Assembly (NCBI GenBank): GCA_032622095.1
Contig: CP136064.1
Coordinates: 193,595,948-193,659,947, forward strand
Length of the DNA stretch: 64,000 nucleotides
Source of the DNA: Siphonodentalium dalli
Taxonomy: Eukaryota > Mollusca > Scaphopoda > Gadilida > Siphonodentaliidae
Reading direction: 5' to 3'
The first letter of the stretch is position 1; each line of letters opens with the position of its first letter. A program made the translations under genes and the position numbers. Below are positions 54,255 through 64,000 of this stretch, piece after piece. The notes beneath the pieces were generated by a model. That model was not told the origin of the DNA. It saw only the letters and a program-made list of their open reading frames with translations, and searched no databases.

Positions 54255-54325
54255 CGGCGTACTCGCCCCAGGGCTAACTCGCCCAATCGGCGCGTGCCAA
54301 CTCGGAATAAAAGGCCAACTCAGAA
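54255..54325. repeat. GCCAACTCGCCCC-type island
   Basis: TACTCGCCCCAGGGCTAACTCG, GTGCCAACTCGGAATAAAA and GGCCAACTCAGAATAAAA. Third island of the kind in the window. Confidence 0.55.
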
Positions 54326-54515
54326 TAAAAGATGCATACGGGGTGTTATATGGCGTTTGGTCCGTTGTTTCTCAATGAATATTATTGAAATTTGGTGTAT
54401 ATGTCCGGGCTGGGACATGGAATACAACAACGTTTGAATTGTTTTTAAATTTACAAATTTGTTGATTTTATTCATTTTGTTTTCGTTCTGAAACACACTA
54501 TAAAGTGTATATAAT

Positions 54516-54825
54516 ATAATAACGAACACGAGACATACATAATTTATGAACTGTTAACAAAATATATCAAATTCAATACATGACAAAGATGACTCAGTGG
54601 AGTTTATAAAGTGAACATAAAAACATTGAGGTAAGAATCTTTTTAAGGAATTCAACTTTATTTAATGATAATAAACACATAAATTAAAATAACAAACATG
54701 AGACATACATGATTTATAAACTGTTAACAAAAGATATCAAACTCAATACATGACAAAGATGACTCAGTGAAGTTTATAAAGTGAACATAAAAATATTAAG
54801 GTAAAAATCTTTTTAAGCATTACTA
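54516..54825. repeat. Two 170 bp tandem units
   Basis: Units at about 54518 and 54688 share GAGACATACAT.ATTTAT.AACTG, AATACATGACAAAGATGACT and AAGTGAACATAAAAA.ATT.AGG. Confidence 0.8.
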
Positions 54826-55494
54826 AACCGTTTAGCACAGTCCACTTCACTCATCCGATCATCACTAAACTTCATATTTATCTTGATATTGATCTATCAG
54901 ATGAGAGCTATCAAATATTTTTTTAATTTTATAGGAAAAAATGGTCGCCAGCGGCCATATTGCATTTACGTTATATGTTATCGCGTCATGTCGATATCTA
55001 GTATTACTTAGAAATTTCACCTTTCCAGATTCATAATTGCTCCATTGACTGTAACAGATGGAATTATTCCCCTCTTCGGATAGAGTGTCACTGAAACTTT
55101 ATTTTGTCAGACTGTCTGTATAGTCACTGATTATATATGGCAATAATCTGTAATAAGATGTAGCACTATTTTATTTTATATTTACATGCAGTGCTGTTTT
55201 TATACAACATTTCTAATCCCCCCTAGATCATCATGTGATCGACCATACATCGCGCGAGGACCTGGTTGAATTAAGGGGGGTTTTTATGGATAACTTCTGT
55301 CCTCAAGCTAGATTATACTTATGACATTTAATGGCATGTTTCTAACATGGAGGGTTAGATATGCGTGATAATTTGTTTCGTCGTATCTATTTTAATGACC
55401 CGTATGGTAATATTGATACAGATATATTTGTCAAACATTTCTTTGTACAATATACAGGTATTTAGTTTGTAACTAAATCTCAGAAATATATAAT
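54826..55494. other. No gene recognised
   Basis: Nothing supported apart from isolated short repeats. Confidence 0.35.
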
Positions 55495-56158
55495 AGTAGC
55501 TGGTGGACCCTACTTCGTCCGGGATGTTCCCCTCTGATTTTCGGAGAATTGCGCGATTTAACCTTGAATTGACCATTTTAAAGGTGAACGTCATGTCGGG
55601 TCACGATTTGACCCGCCCAAAACACTCCCCGGACAAAAGTCACGACAAAAGTACCCGTCGAAATCCGCCCGGCTTTACCCGATTTGACCTTGAATTGACA
55701 ATTTTGAATGTCAAGATCAGGTCAGGGTCATAATTTGACCCACCCGAAACACTCCTGGGACAAAAGTAACAGTAGGTATTATATTTCGTTGAAATACTTC
55801 GTTTTACCAGATTTGACCTTGAATTGATCTTTTTGAATGTCAAAGTCAGGTCGGGATCAAGATTTGACCCGTCCAAATAGTCCAGAAACATGCCTACATC
55901 AGCACGTTCGAGAACATGGTCCCACGTGAAATTGGACCCGTCAATATTGCTCCCGGGATCGAAGTAGTCCTACACACAAATTTTTAGTCGGATCGGTCAA
56001 GGTCCAGAAACATGCCTATGAGCGAGGTCAAGTTGACACGTTAAATACCAAATCCGAGTCGGATCAGTCGAGCAGTGTTAGAGTCTATAACACATACACA
56101 CATGCATTCATGCATACACACATACATACAGACAGGTGTTCCAAAATGTATAATCGAT
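55495..56158. repeat. SINE-like repeat with three tandem 130 bp units
   Basis: Begins AGCTGGTGGACCCTACTTCG. Units share GATTTGACCTTGAATTGA, TTTTGAATGTCAA, GTCAGGTC.GG.TCA and ATTTGACCC..CC, starting near 55553, 55686 and 55810. Then GTCGGATC(G/A)GTC repeats and an ACACATACA tail ending CAGACAGGTGTTCCAAAATG. Overall plan (opening motif, tandem middle, tetranucleotide tail) is like 50969-51897. Confidence 0.7.
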
Positions 56159-56567
56159 AGCTACAACAATTCTATGGTAGATAGTTCACGGCCGACCTGA
56201 TGCATGCATCTTAGTTTTCTTGTTAAGTCAATAATGTTGATTTTTGGTTTGTGACAAGCTATGTCAATTACCAATAAAAGAAATTTAAAAGATAATTTGT
56301 AATTCTTTTATTTCAAATTTCAGAGATATGTTTCGTTCTGCAGCCCACTGGTGGTTGTGGTCGGAGACGGCCGAGTCGGTCGCCGGTTCGTTAATTAGGT
56401 GCTGGTTGTTATTGTTATTTTAACGGAATTCTGAGTTGGTCATTCGCGAAACCAATATATTTTATATTCTATAATTACAAGCATGGGTATATAATATATG
56501 ATCTTGAGCGCGTTACCATTTCTGCCTATGGTTTTCTTGTTAATAACTAACTGCTTTCCTTTCAATA

Positions 56568-57015
56568 TCACAAGTCGTTCAAACAGCGATTGTCGAAATA
56601 TAAGAGGCTAACTGTTGTTTGCTCACCACGAGCACTGAAGCGGCGACCGATCAGTTTGCATATTAACAGTGGGCACTGTAAGATGAACCAGACAATAATT
56701 ATACATTGGTCGTCGGCGTTAATGTTTAGAAAATTCGGATGATAGTTAATCATCACTTCGATAAGTTCGCTTCGTAGTTGTGTATTTGCAGAACATTCCA
56801 TAAGGAAATGTGTTTTATTTTCAATGATAGCATTATACACACTTTATATCTTCTAATGTTAATGGGTTCAACTCAAAAGCGAGTGGATCTTACTGTTTCT
56901 GAATATTGTGAAACCTATATTCTGCCTCCAATGACTTCGTGTTGAGAAGATATAACGATCAACTTCAACTCGATATTCTTTCTTGAAAAGGCGATAAGTT
57001 TGTTGCAGTCTGAAT
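56568..57015 (-). pseudogene. LINE C-terminal fragment
   Basis: Two frames on the minus strand: KEYRVEVDRYIFSTRSHWRQ with NIGFTIFRNSKI (about 57015-56895) and CVYNAIIENKTHFLMECSAN with LRSELIEVM (56840-56568). This is the H-x-L-x-x-C type end region following LINE reverse transcriptases. No catalytic part. A different family from the other LINEs here. Confidence 0.6.
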
Positions 57016-57247
57016 TCGGGCTGATTTTGAACCGAAACTGGAAATTGTTAACGTTACAAAATGTTTGTTAAATACACTCTAGAACGTTTTTTACAAAATA
57101 TTTGTTCAAGACTTCCAAATGAAAACCCTTTCTATACCAAATGGATTTCCCCGCTCAGAGTCTCAGATATAAAAGTATACATTGGAATGGTCTAGTATTC
57201 ATATGGAGGGGTGCCGTGTAATAAAAAACAGACAAAAAGATTATGTG

Positions 57248-57460
57248 CAGTAATGTCCTAAATAATCGACTCCTTAACCACAGCAGAATTATGGGTAACT
57301 TTTCAGGATTTAGTCGGAAATATGGCTTGTTGCCATTCATCGGAAAGCTATCCCCGAAAGCTTTCCGATGAATGACAGCAAGCCATATTTCCAACTAAAT
57401 CCTGAAAAGTTACCCATATTTCTGCTGTGGTTAAGGAGTCTATTATTTAGGGCCTTACTG
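57248..57460. mobile_element. Foldback element, 213 bp hairpin
   Basis: Arms of about 100 bp: CAGTAATGTCCTAAATAAT(C) ... complement ATTATTTAGGGCCTTACTG, nearly perfect, with a short centre around CTATCCCCGAAAG. CAGTAA...TTACTG tips look hAT-like but no 8 bp flanking repeat is present. Confidence 0.85.
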
Positions 57461-58214
57461 TAGATACAAGTGCAGAAGGATTTACTTTCATTCGTGGGAA
57501 TGTTTGTTTGATGATAAGTTCAACAAACGACCTATGTTGAACTTATTGTTGAATTTATTATCCTGAACGAACTCGTCAATGAGTATTTAGTACATAAATT
57601 GTTCCTTTGTATATATGAGGCCACCCACGATAGAGCCCCACATAGACTGGAGCAGACGACATTCCATAGTGCATGCTAACATATGTGTGAGGCTCCCCGT
57701 GGGTTTATGCGAAAAAACCTAAAATTTTAAAGTACATGAAATATAGATTGACTTATTTTCCTTATCAATAACTCTCCAGAAATGCGAGTTCGCATGTCAA
57801 AACCATTGTTATGTAAACATTACTGTTACAGTGGAATTACTTATACAGATTAATTCAATTAATCCAATAACATACACACCAACGTTTAATCAACACTTGC
57901 ATTGGAAATGGTCAAAGAATTAAAAATATAAAATCACATTAAAACTAAAATATTTGAACTTACCGGTACATGTATTACACGGTTAGTTGTGTTAGTGGAC
58001 AAATCACACGTGACAGTTCTGTTTGCATAACAATGGTTTTGACACATGAAATTTCGTTACTGAAGAACTAACAATAAGAACAAAGTCTATTTCTCGATTT
58101 CTTTTTATTGGTGATGTTTTTTTTTACAGAATTAATTAGGTATGTTTTACACATACCCACTGTGAGTAAATTGGGTCCCTTTAAATGTTGTTGTTGTTGT
58201 CGAAATGCTGCAAA
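57461..58214. other. No gene recognised
   Basis: AT-rich, nothing supported. Confidence 0.35.
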
Positions 58215-58508
58215 ACCATGAAGCTTTGGTGTCCGAGCCACGTTGCAGAATATAGTGCGGAGATCACTCCGCCATGTTACATAATATTTTGTGGAGATCA
58301 CGGAGGCATGTTACTGAGTATAGTGCGGGGATCACCGAGCCATGTCACAGAATAAAGTGCTGACACAACTGAGTTGTCTTGCATAATAGAGTGCTCAGTT
58401 CAGTGATCCATGTTACATAATATAGTGCGGAAATCATTGCGTCATGTTGCAGAATATAATGTGGAGATCACTGAGCCACGTCACATAATATATATGGCGG
58501 AGATAATT
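58215..58508. repeat. Minisatellite, about 45 bp period
   Basis: Six or so diverged units of ATGTTACATAATATAGTGCG followed by GAGATCACTGAGCC. The plus-strand phrase GGAGATCACNGAGCCATG recurs at 58258, 58295, 58325 and 58465. Confidence 0.8.
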
Positions 58509-58823
58509 GTTTAGCATAAGAAAATAAAGAAATCTAAAGTATGATCTCACAGTAGGGTGGAGATTGAAAGACATAATTATATCAGTATAATGTGGTTAAT
58601 TTAATATTACATATAGTATATGTACATGTACAACACAAATTCACAAATGCACTGGTACATTAAATTTTACTCTAAATGATCAACTTTGACTATAGGATTG
58701 TTGAATTTCAAACAGGGTCGCACTATAAATTTCCACATTTCTAAATTGTGTCCAAAGTTTGTGCATGTATAATTCCCTGTTTCACAGTGATCCTACAAAA
58801 TCGAAAATGCTTTGCTGGTTGTT

Positions 58824-59594
58824 CTACATGATTGTGCAGCAACATGCGCGCCTTGGTTGTACGTCATCGCTCGTCTTGTTTACACGTCTGCCATCGCGAC
58901 GTCCGACGTCAGCAGCATATATTTGGGTGCCCTGCGCATACCTCGTTTCCGGTACTGAATGGTGTGCAGCGCCAGTGAATTGTGTAATGCCCCTATCATA
59001 GTTATCTATTCCCGATCGATATAGAGAGCTTGAATTCGACCCAACGATTCTGTTTGGTGCACGTATCACGGGTGTGTGTTTATCACTATGGTAACCAGGG
59101 GTAGATACATCTACATGTATTTCGGACATGACACGTGTTGCAGTGTTCTGGCTGGCTGGTTTTGGAACAGTTGGTGCACTCCCATAATTCGGTTTCGAAT
59201 TCGCAACTTTCGGTTTCGATTTTTTTACCGGTACCACGATTGTTGATGATTTGTGGTGCCACCTACCGGTGATTCGACCGCGCACGAGCACATCAACACC
59301 ATCACAATCAGTCGTCATCTTATGATCTGGCATCCAGTCTTTTATTATTACAGGAATGGAGTTGCATTTTCCAAGACTTTCCAGATTCCTGAACACCCAC
59401 AATCTCCTGTTGTCTGACGTAAACCAGAGGTTGTTCCGTTTAACAACCCTGATTGGTGGAATGTCGCTAACGTCAATGGCGCCATTCGCGAGCTGGTCCA
59501 ACGACGCGCCTAAATTTACGCCACTGTGGGCAGACTGCTTGTCAAATAAGAAACAAACAGAATCCTGGCAGAACCGTATATCCGACGGCTTCAT
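58824..59594 (-). CDS. ParB-like domain protein with C-terminal CaaX box
   Basis: Start set at MKPSDIRFCQDS (59594), where domain similarity begins; Met codons at 59606 and 59651 are also in frame. Residues 1-90 resemble a ParB/sulfiredoxin-like domain widespread in animal predictions (IRF.QDS...F, AHSGVNLGASLDQLANGAID, DIPPIRVVKRNNLWFTSDNR, RLWVFRNLESLGKC). The rest is Ser/Thr/Pro- and basic-rich, probably disordered. The protein ends RRACCCTIM: CTIM is a good CaaX box with two Cys before it, so lipid anchoring is predicted. Single exon, intact, GC-richer than its surroundings. An overlapping ORF (59542-59727, other frame) encodes a hydrophobic segment YILFTFIIAGVLCVLQYTFL and might be an upstream exon or chance. 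Exact function unknown. Confidence 0.6.
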   Translation of the reverse strand: MKPSDIRFCQDSVCFLFDKQSAHSGVNLGASLDQLANGAIDVSDIPPIRVVKRNNLWFTSDNRRLWVFRNLESLGKCNSIPVIIKDWMPDHKMTTDCDGVDVLVRGRITGRWHHKSSTIVVPVKKSKPKVANSKPNYGSAPTVPKPASQNTATRVMSEIHVDVSTPGYHSDKHTPVIRAPNRIVGSNSSSLYRSGIDNYDRGITQFTGAAHHSVPETRYAQGTQIYAADVGRRDGRRVNKTSDDVQPRRACCCTIM

Positions 59595-59772
59595 GTGTTG
59601 ATACATTTTGTCCGAGAACGAGAAAGGTATACTGTAATACACACAAAACACCAGCGATGATGAACGTGAATAATATGTAAATTGCTTCTAATCTGATTTC
59701 ACTTTCACGATGTTCGTCAAACTCCATGCAGTGCCCTCTACGTTATCACTGCGATGTTCGTTATCTTATATC

Positions 59773-61222
59773 CAGTGTTCGCGCTGTCGGTAGCCAAATT
59801 AGCCAATGGCTAATCTTTTTCGAATTTGGCTAATAAAAATTTCATTTGGCTAAACTTTTGGCTAAACTTTTTTGACCCCAAATGGAGACTGACAGCATGA
59901 TTTTTTGGCAAGTGGGTTTTCGTTGTGAACGATCTAGTCCGAAAACATCGTAAGTTGGAATATATCGCCGACTGTACAAAGGGAAACCCGATCGCGGACA
60001 GTACAAAGTAAAACCCGTCACTCTGCACGAAACAGCAAAAGGTCATTGTTTTACATTTAATCCGCTAATCCCACATTGTCTGTCTGGTCACTGACAGGGC
60101 TCCTGCACAAGGCATGTTTATGGTGACATTGTATTTATGACGGTCAAGGTTTATGAGCACCAATTGTAAGACAATAGCTTAATCAGCCAATGTGAATCAC
60201 GACATATATTTTGTGGCTATTTGTCGTTTATACCGATGCATTCAAAATAATATGCATGCTTTTACGACAGATTGTAATTTGATAATGGCGTAACAATATT
60301 AAAGGTACGGTTGGCCTTGGCGGTGGGTATCCTGTGAAAATATTTCCACCCGTCAAAAACCGCCACAAACAGAAAGAACAACAAAATGTAGACAGACTTT
60401 GTCCGTATACAAATAAGAAATATCGCTTAAACAGTATGTTATTGTCATATCTTTGACCATTGTTATGTAAACAAAATCATAAAAAGTTACTTTTCTGGTG
60501 TTTGTTTATATTATGATGGTAAACATAAAGAGCGTTCTTTGTTGGTGAATTCCTGATATGGAACGAACAAAGAGCGTTTATGCCATTTGTGTGTGATTAT
60601 CCAGCAGCATTGTGCTGTCTTCTGTAACACAATCAGGCTCTTGCTTAGGTAAAATATAGTAAATCTTTATGAAAACATGCTGTTTACGCGATGGTCATGG
60701 TATATATGAACGAAACCGTATGCGTTTTAATGTTTTTCTGTTTACGGTGATTGGAACAAATATGAATATTTTCGACAACTAAGGCCTCACGTGCCTTTAA
60801 GTTATTAGTTTCAAGATGTCACTTAGATATTTTCGCAAGGATGATTAATATTTAATGATTTACAAAAAGATATTGATATAAAAAAAATGACATTAAAAAG
60901 GACAATCCCGGGTTACCCCCCCCCCCCCCCCCCAAATCGTTCTTTCACATAAAGATTAATAAATGTTTAATAAATGATATATATATAAATATGTTCAGTT
61001 CATCAAAATCAGTTAAATTATTGTGTGTTTTACCTGTGTCTGTTAGATTTGACGATTTAGTCATTAATTGTGAACCGACCAGAAAACGATGATTTAATTT
61101 GGCCATAGTTTTTTTTAATTTGACCAAAAAACATTTGGCTAAAGTTTTTTTCATTTGGCTAATATAATTTTCATTTGGCTAAACTTTTGGCTAAAGTTTT
61201 TTTCGGTCCAGCGCGAACACTG
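59773..61222. mobile_element. hAT-like non-autonomous element with GGCTAA subterminal repeats
   Basis: Tips CAGTGTTCGCGCTG / CAGCGCGAACACTG. Each end has several ATTTGGCTAA(A) units (59804-59872 left; 61133-61199 right). TTATATC is next to the left tip and four bases beyond the right tip, so a target duplication is suggested but not clean. It contains the nested TTAA element at 60303-60796 and a C18 run at 60918-60935. No transposase. Confidence 0.75.
60303..60796. mobile_element. TTAA miniature element, complete, nested
   Basis: TTAA at 60299-60302 and 60797-60800. Begins AGGTACGGTTGGCCTTGGCG, ends AAGGCCTCACGTGCCT. Lies inside the hAT-like element, so it is the younger insertion. Confidence 0.85.
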
Positions 61223-62570
61223 CAAGTTATATCATTTCGTAACGTGAATAACATGGGAAGTCACAGCTTTCGGTTTATCGCGCTTTCGGTTTCGATTCGG
61301 AAGTGACGCAATAAGTATGTTATCTAGCTCTAAAAATATATCAATGAGATTCTAAAATCAATATAAGTTGGAAATGTCAATCTCTACTGGTCAGAGCACA
61401 CCAGTCATTTTATTGCACGTGCATACTGCCAGGCATACTGGCGCTGTCATAGGAGCTATGCAGTAAACGTGATTAAAATATGTATACTCGCTATTGTTGG
61501 TCCGCATTTGGAGTCTTTTTGGTGTGGTTAACGAGAAACCTTCAGCGATAAGCAGCAGTTTTTGTAATAAATTGAAGGATTAGTTGTTTTATTGGAATTC
61601 TGAGGTGGTGAATTGATGAAACCTTGAACGAATTATGAATAATTTGTCTCCATTATAGGAATCCATGGATTCTCTCAACCATAAAGTTATTAGTAGGTGG
61701 TGAATGAAACGTCGGAATTATTGATAATGAGTCTGCAGATTTGTTTGTAAATATCATTCAGTATTCAACCGTATGTCTGTCAGGATATGCTCGTAACTGT
61801 TCACACGCTAGATGTATGATCAGTCAATATTGTCGTCTGTTTCAACAACCGACTTCGTAATTCCATTATGGATGGGTTTTCAGAATCGCCGTAGCTAGAA
61901 GGTTTCCGTTGACGGGGGATGTCCAAGTGCAATTTCCAACCGCACCCTCCCCCTTGAACCAGGCCAAACTCCCAAGATAGCATAATAATTGAGCCATGTA
62001 ACGAAGATCAACAATTCTGGCCTGATTATTATTCTGCATGCTATTTTCACGCACTATATAGGCCTCTGTCTCAATAGAAATATTCGAACAAATAACAAAG
62101 AAAGGATACCTGCATGCCAGCCGAAAACAATTCAAATGTAGTATAAGAGAACCGAGAAACTATAGGCCTGTTTCAAACGGCGGATTTTTGTCGACTCGAA
62201 TCTAATACCAAACACAAAATTGTATTAAATGCGTCAAAGATGCGACGTATGAAACAATTAGACCCGTGTCAGACGCACAATGCAGACGAATATCCGTCCA
62301 TTTCAGATGCATCTGAAATCCGTCTTCGTTTCATACGACGGATTTTTAACGACTCGAATTTAATATATGTTACAGGAAAAGCCGAAAGCTGCTGAAGTAC
62401 CGAATGGAAATGATATGAGAATGATATCATAATGAGGGAGTTTCCCATATATGCTGAAATACCAACACAATCATGACGCCATGTTTGTCCCCGCGTACGT
62501 TCAGAGCGTCGTTGTCTTTTTCGATGCGTTTTGGGGCGTTTCTGACACAGGTCCCGGAACAAAAATTTAC
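61223..62570. other. No gene recognised
   Basis: Some repeated phrases (CATACGACGGATTTTTAACGACTCGAAT-like strings near 62180 and 62335). No supported coding. Confidence 0.35.
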
Positions 62571-62630
62571 ACCACTCCCAATAATACTTAATCCTATAAT
62601 ATAGATTGGATTAAGTATTATTGTGGTGGG
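62571..62630. repeat. Hairpin
   Basis: CCACTCCCAATAATACTTAATCC pairs with GGATTAAGTATTATTGTGGTGG around a TATAATATAGATT loop. Confidence 0.75.
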
Positions 62631-62675
62631 GTCAATTTTTTTTTCTGGGAACCTGTGGTTTCCGATGAGTCTTAA

Positions 62676-63198
62676 AGATACGGGCGGCGTTGGCGCTGGG
62701 TATGCTGTTAAAATATTCACATCCGTCAAAAGCCACCATAAACAGAAAGAATAGTAAAATATAGACAGACCTTGTTCTTATACCAATCAGAAATATGACA
62801 CAAACAGTATGTTATTGTCAATTTCCCCCCTTTGTTATGTAAACAAAGGCAAAAAAAACGTTACGGTTCCTGTCTTTTGTTTAGATCCGGATATGGTAAA
62901 CATAAAGAGCGTTATTTGTTACTGTTTTCCCGATATGGAAATAATAAAGAGCGTTTATATAATTTGTGTAGTGATTAACCAATATAATTGCGCTGTGTTA
63001 TGTAAACAGAAGCACAACTTCTGTAACACGAACAGGCTCTTGTTTACGTAAAACATCGTACGTCTTGACGACAATATACTATTTACACGCTTATTATGTT
63101 TGGCATATGAACAAAAACTATACATATTTTAAGATTCCTTCTGTTGATGGCGATTTGAACAAATATGAATATTTCTGCAACGAACGCCGCCCGTGCCT
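62676..63198. mobile_element. TTAA miniature element, complete copy
   Basis: TTAA at 62672-62675 and 63199-63202. Begins AGATACGGGCGGCGTTGGCG, ends CGAACGCCGCCCGTGCCT. Internal GTTATGTAAACAAAGGC, AAAGAGCGTT twice and CGTACGTCTTGACGACAA as in 52638-53162. Confidence 0.9.
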
Positions 63199-63202
63199 TT
63201 AA

Positions 63203-64000
63203 ATTGCCTCTACGGGATAAATGTGTTCTGTTTAAAATAATTTGATGATAAAACGATAATCCTATTTGTTGCACAATATCAACGTATATGTTAGAATGCT
63301 TTAAACCAACAAATAGGTTAGACTAAAAATAAAATAAGATTGTTCTGATATTTAAATTTTCAACAAGTGCAATTTGTGAAATATACGTTTCTACCTCTAA
63401 TAAAATGGGACTATATTGACAGTGGGCACGTCCCTTGTGCCATAATGGTATCATGCACGTTGTACTGCCACATGCATTCATATAAATATACATATAAGTT
63501 GTTTGGTGGACTCAAAATTCGGTTACTTAAATTCACCATCAGCTTAATTAAAAACACCCGGCTCGGGGATACTAGATGAATTCGTTAAGTTGGACGAAAA
63601 CGCCAAAAACAAGGACAGACCTCTAAACCAGAGATAAATGCTGAAAATACAAAATTGTCACACTGAAATAGCTTAATAAACCGAAAATTTGGGTGAAAAC
63701 TTACTTAATTATTGGGTCAAATAAATGTTCCCACATATCTTCTGAGCTGATAATAAACGCTCTGCATTGGCCATCTATATTCAAATAATTGATTAGCCCC
63801 ATTTTAAGTCATCTGAGACAAAAGGCATATGGCCTGGAATTCCTTAAATGGACGGGTCTCGTTTTAAAATTCGAAATTATTTTTGTTCTATATCCATATA
63901 ACGATCATACAAACTTAATATACCATATTCAAGTTATATTTTGCTGCATTAAGAGCACCGGAGACTTATTGCTTAACATTTTTGTCATGCTCTGAAAAGT
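63203..64000. other. No gene recognised
   Basis: AT-rich sequence to the window end; nothing supported. Confidence 0.35.

Noticed and set aside
58068-58301. 77-codon minus ORF at the minisatellite
   Set aside because: Low-complexity Gln run and minisatellite translation; no domain.
59542-59727. Transmembrane N-terminus for the ParB-like protein
   Set aside because: It is in another frame with no splice sites that would join it; kept only as a note.

Overview
This is eukaryotic DNA with animal-type transposable elements. I think it comes from a mollusc, probably a bivalve, although no single host gene proves it. The evidence for animal DNA is: split genes with GT-AG introns (a two-exon transposase, a run of tiny exons, a BED-finger exon), several non-LTR retrotransposons, a Polinton (Maverick), hAT, MULE-like, Helentron-like and LTR elements, TTAA miniature elements, and AT-rich unique DNA rich in microsatellites. 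There is no operon-like arrangement, no rRNA or tRNA that I could recognise, and no CRISPR array. Almost everything I can name is a mobile element, often one inside another. Only three short or medium reading frames look like possible host genes: 13114-13494, 19481-19777 and 58824-59594.

Layout, left to right. 1-6240: a minus-strand LINE (ORF1 with zinc knuckles and an SGNH esterase, ORF2 with endonuclease and RT) whose 3' end lies outside the window. 6975-9430: a pogo/Tigger-like DDE transposase in two exons. A 612 bp piece of it is repeated at 12378-13075, exactly on the other side of a 5'-truncated LINE (9431-12377). 13543-19247: two nearly identical 648 bp miniature elements in direct orientation bracket a 4.4 kb core that holds a His-Cys-box endonuclease (+) and a convergent Mutator-like transposase (-). 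Two distant paralogues of an unknown small helical protein lie just outside. 21895-25087: MULE transposase relics, a partial TTAA element, a 165 bp tandem repeat and a gene fragment made of micro-exons.

25250-39300: a degraded minus-strand Polinton with integrase, minor capsid, basic protein, major capsid, packaging ATPase, small proteins and protein-primed DNA polymerase B. It has been hit by at least three other elements: a 3.0 kb long-TIR element and a 1.2 kb MULE-like element in polB, and a 1.2 kb Helentron-like element in the ATPase Walker A codons. Further right are a TIR element with CCCTTTGAACCC ends (39427-41004) and a 1.4 kb LTR retrotransposon with a 5 bp target duplication (41212-42603).

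42609-64000: dispersed repeats, a large inverted repeat with a LINE in its centre (43924-46460), a hAT element with an 8 bp target duplication (47762-49370), SINE-like tandem repeats, three complete TTAA elements of one family, a foldback hairpin, a minisatellite, a ParB-like reading frame ending in a CaaX box, and a hAT-like element with GGCTAA subterminal repeats. The junctions are clear enough to rebuild insertion order in several places. Many frame breaks fall on homopolymers, so some may be sequencing errors rather than decay.
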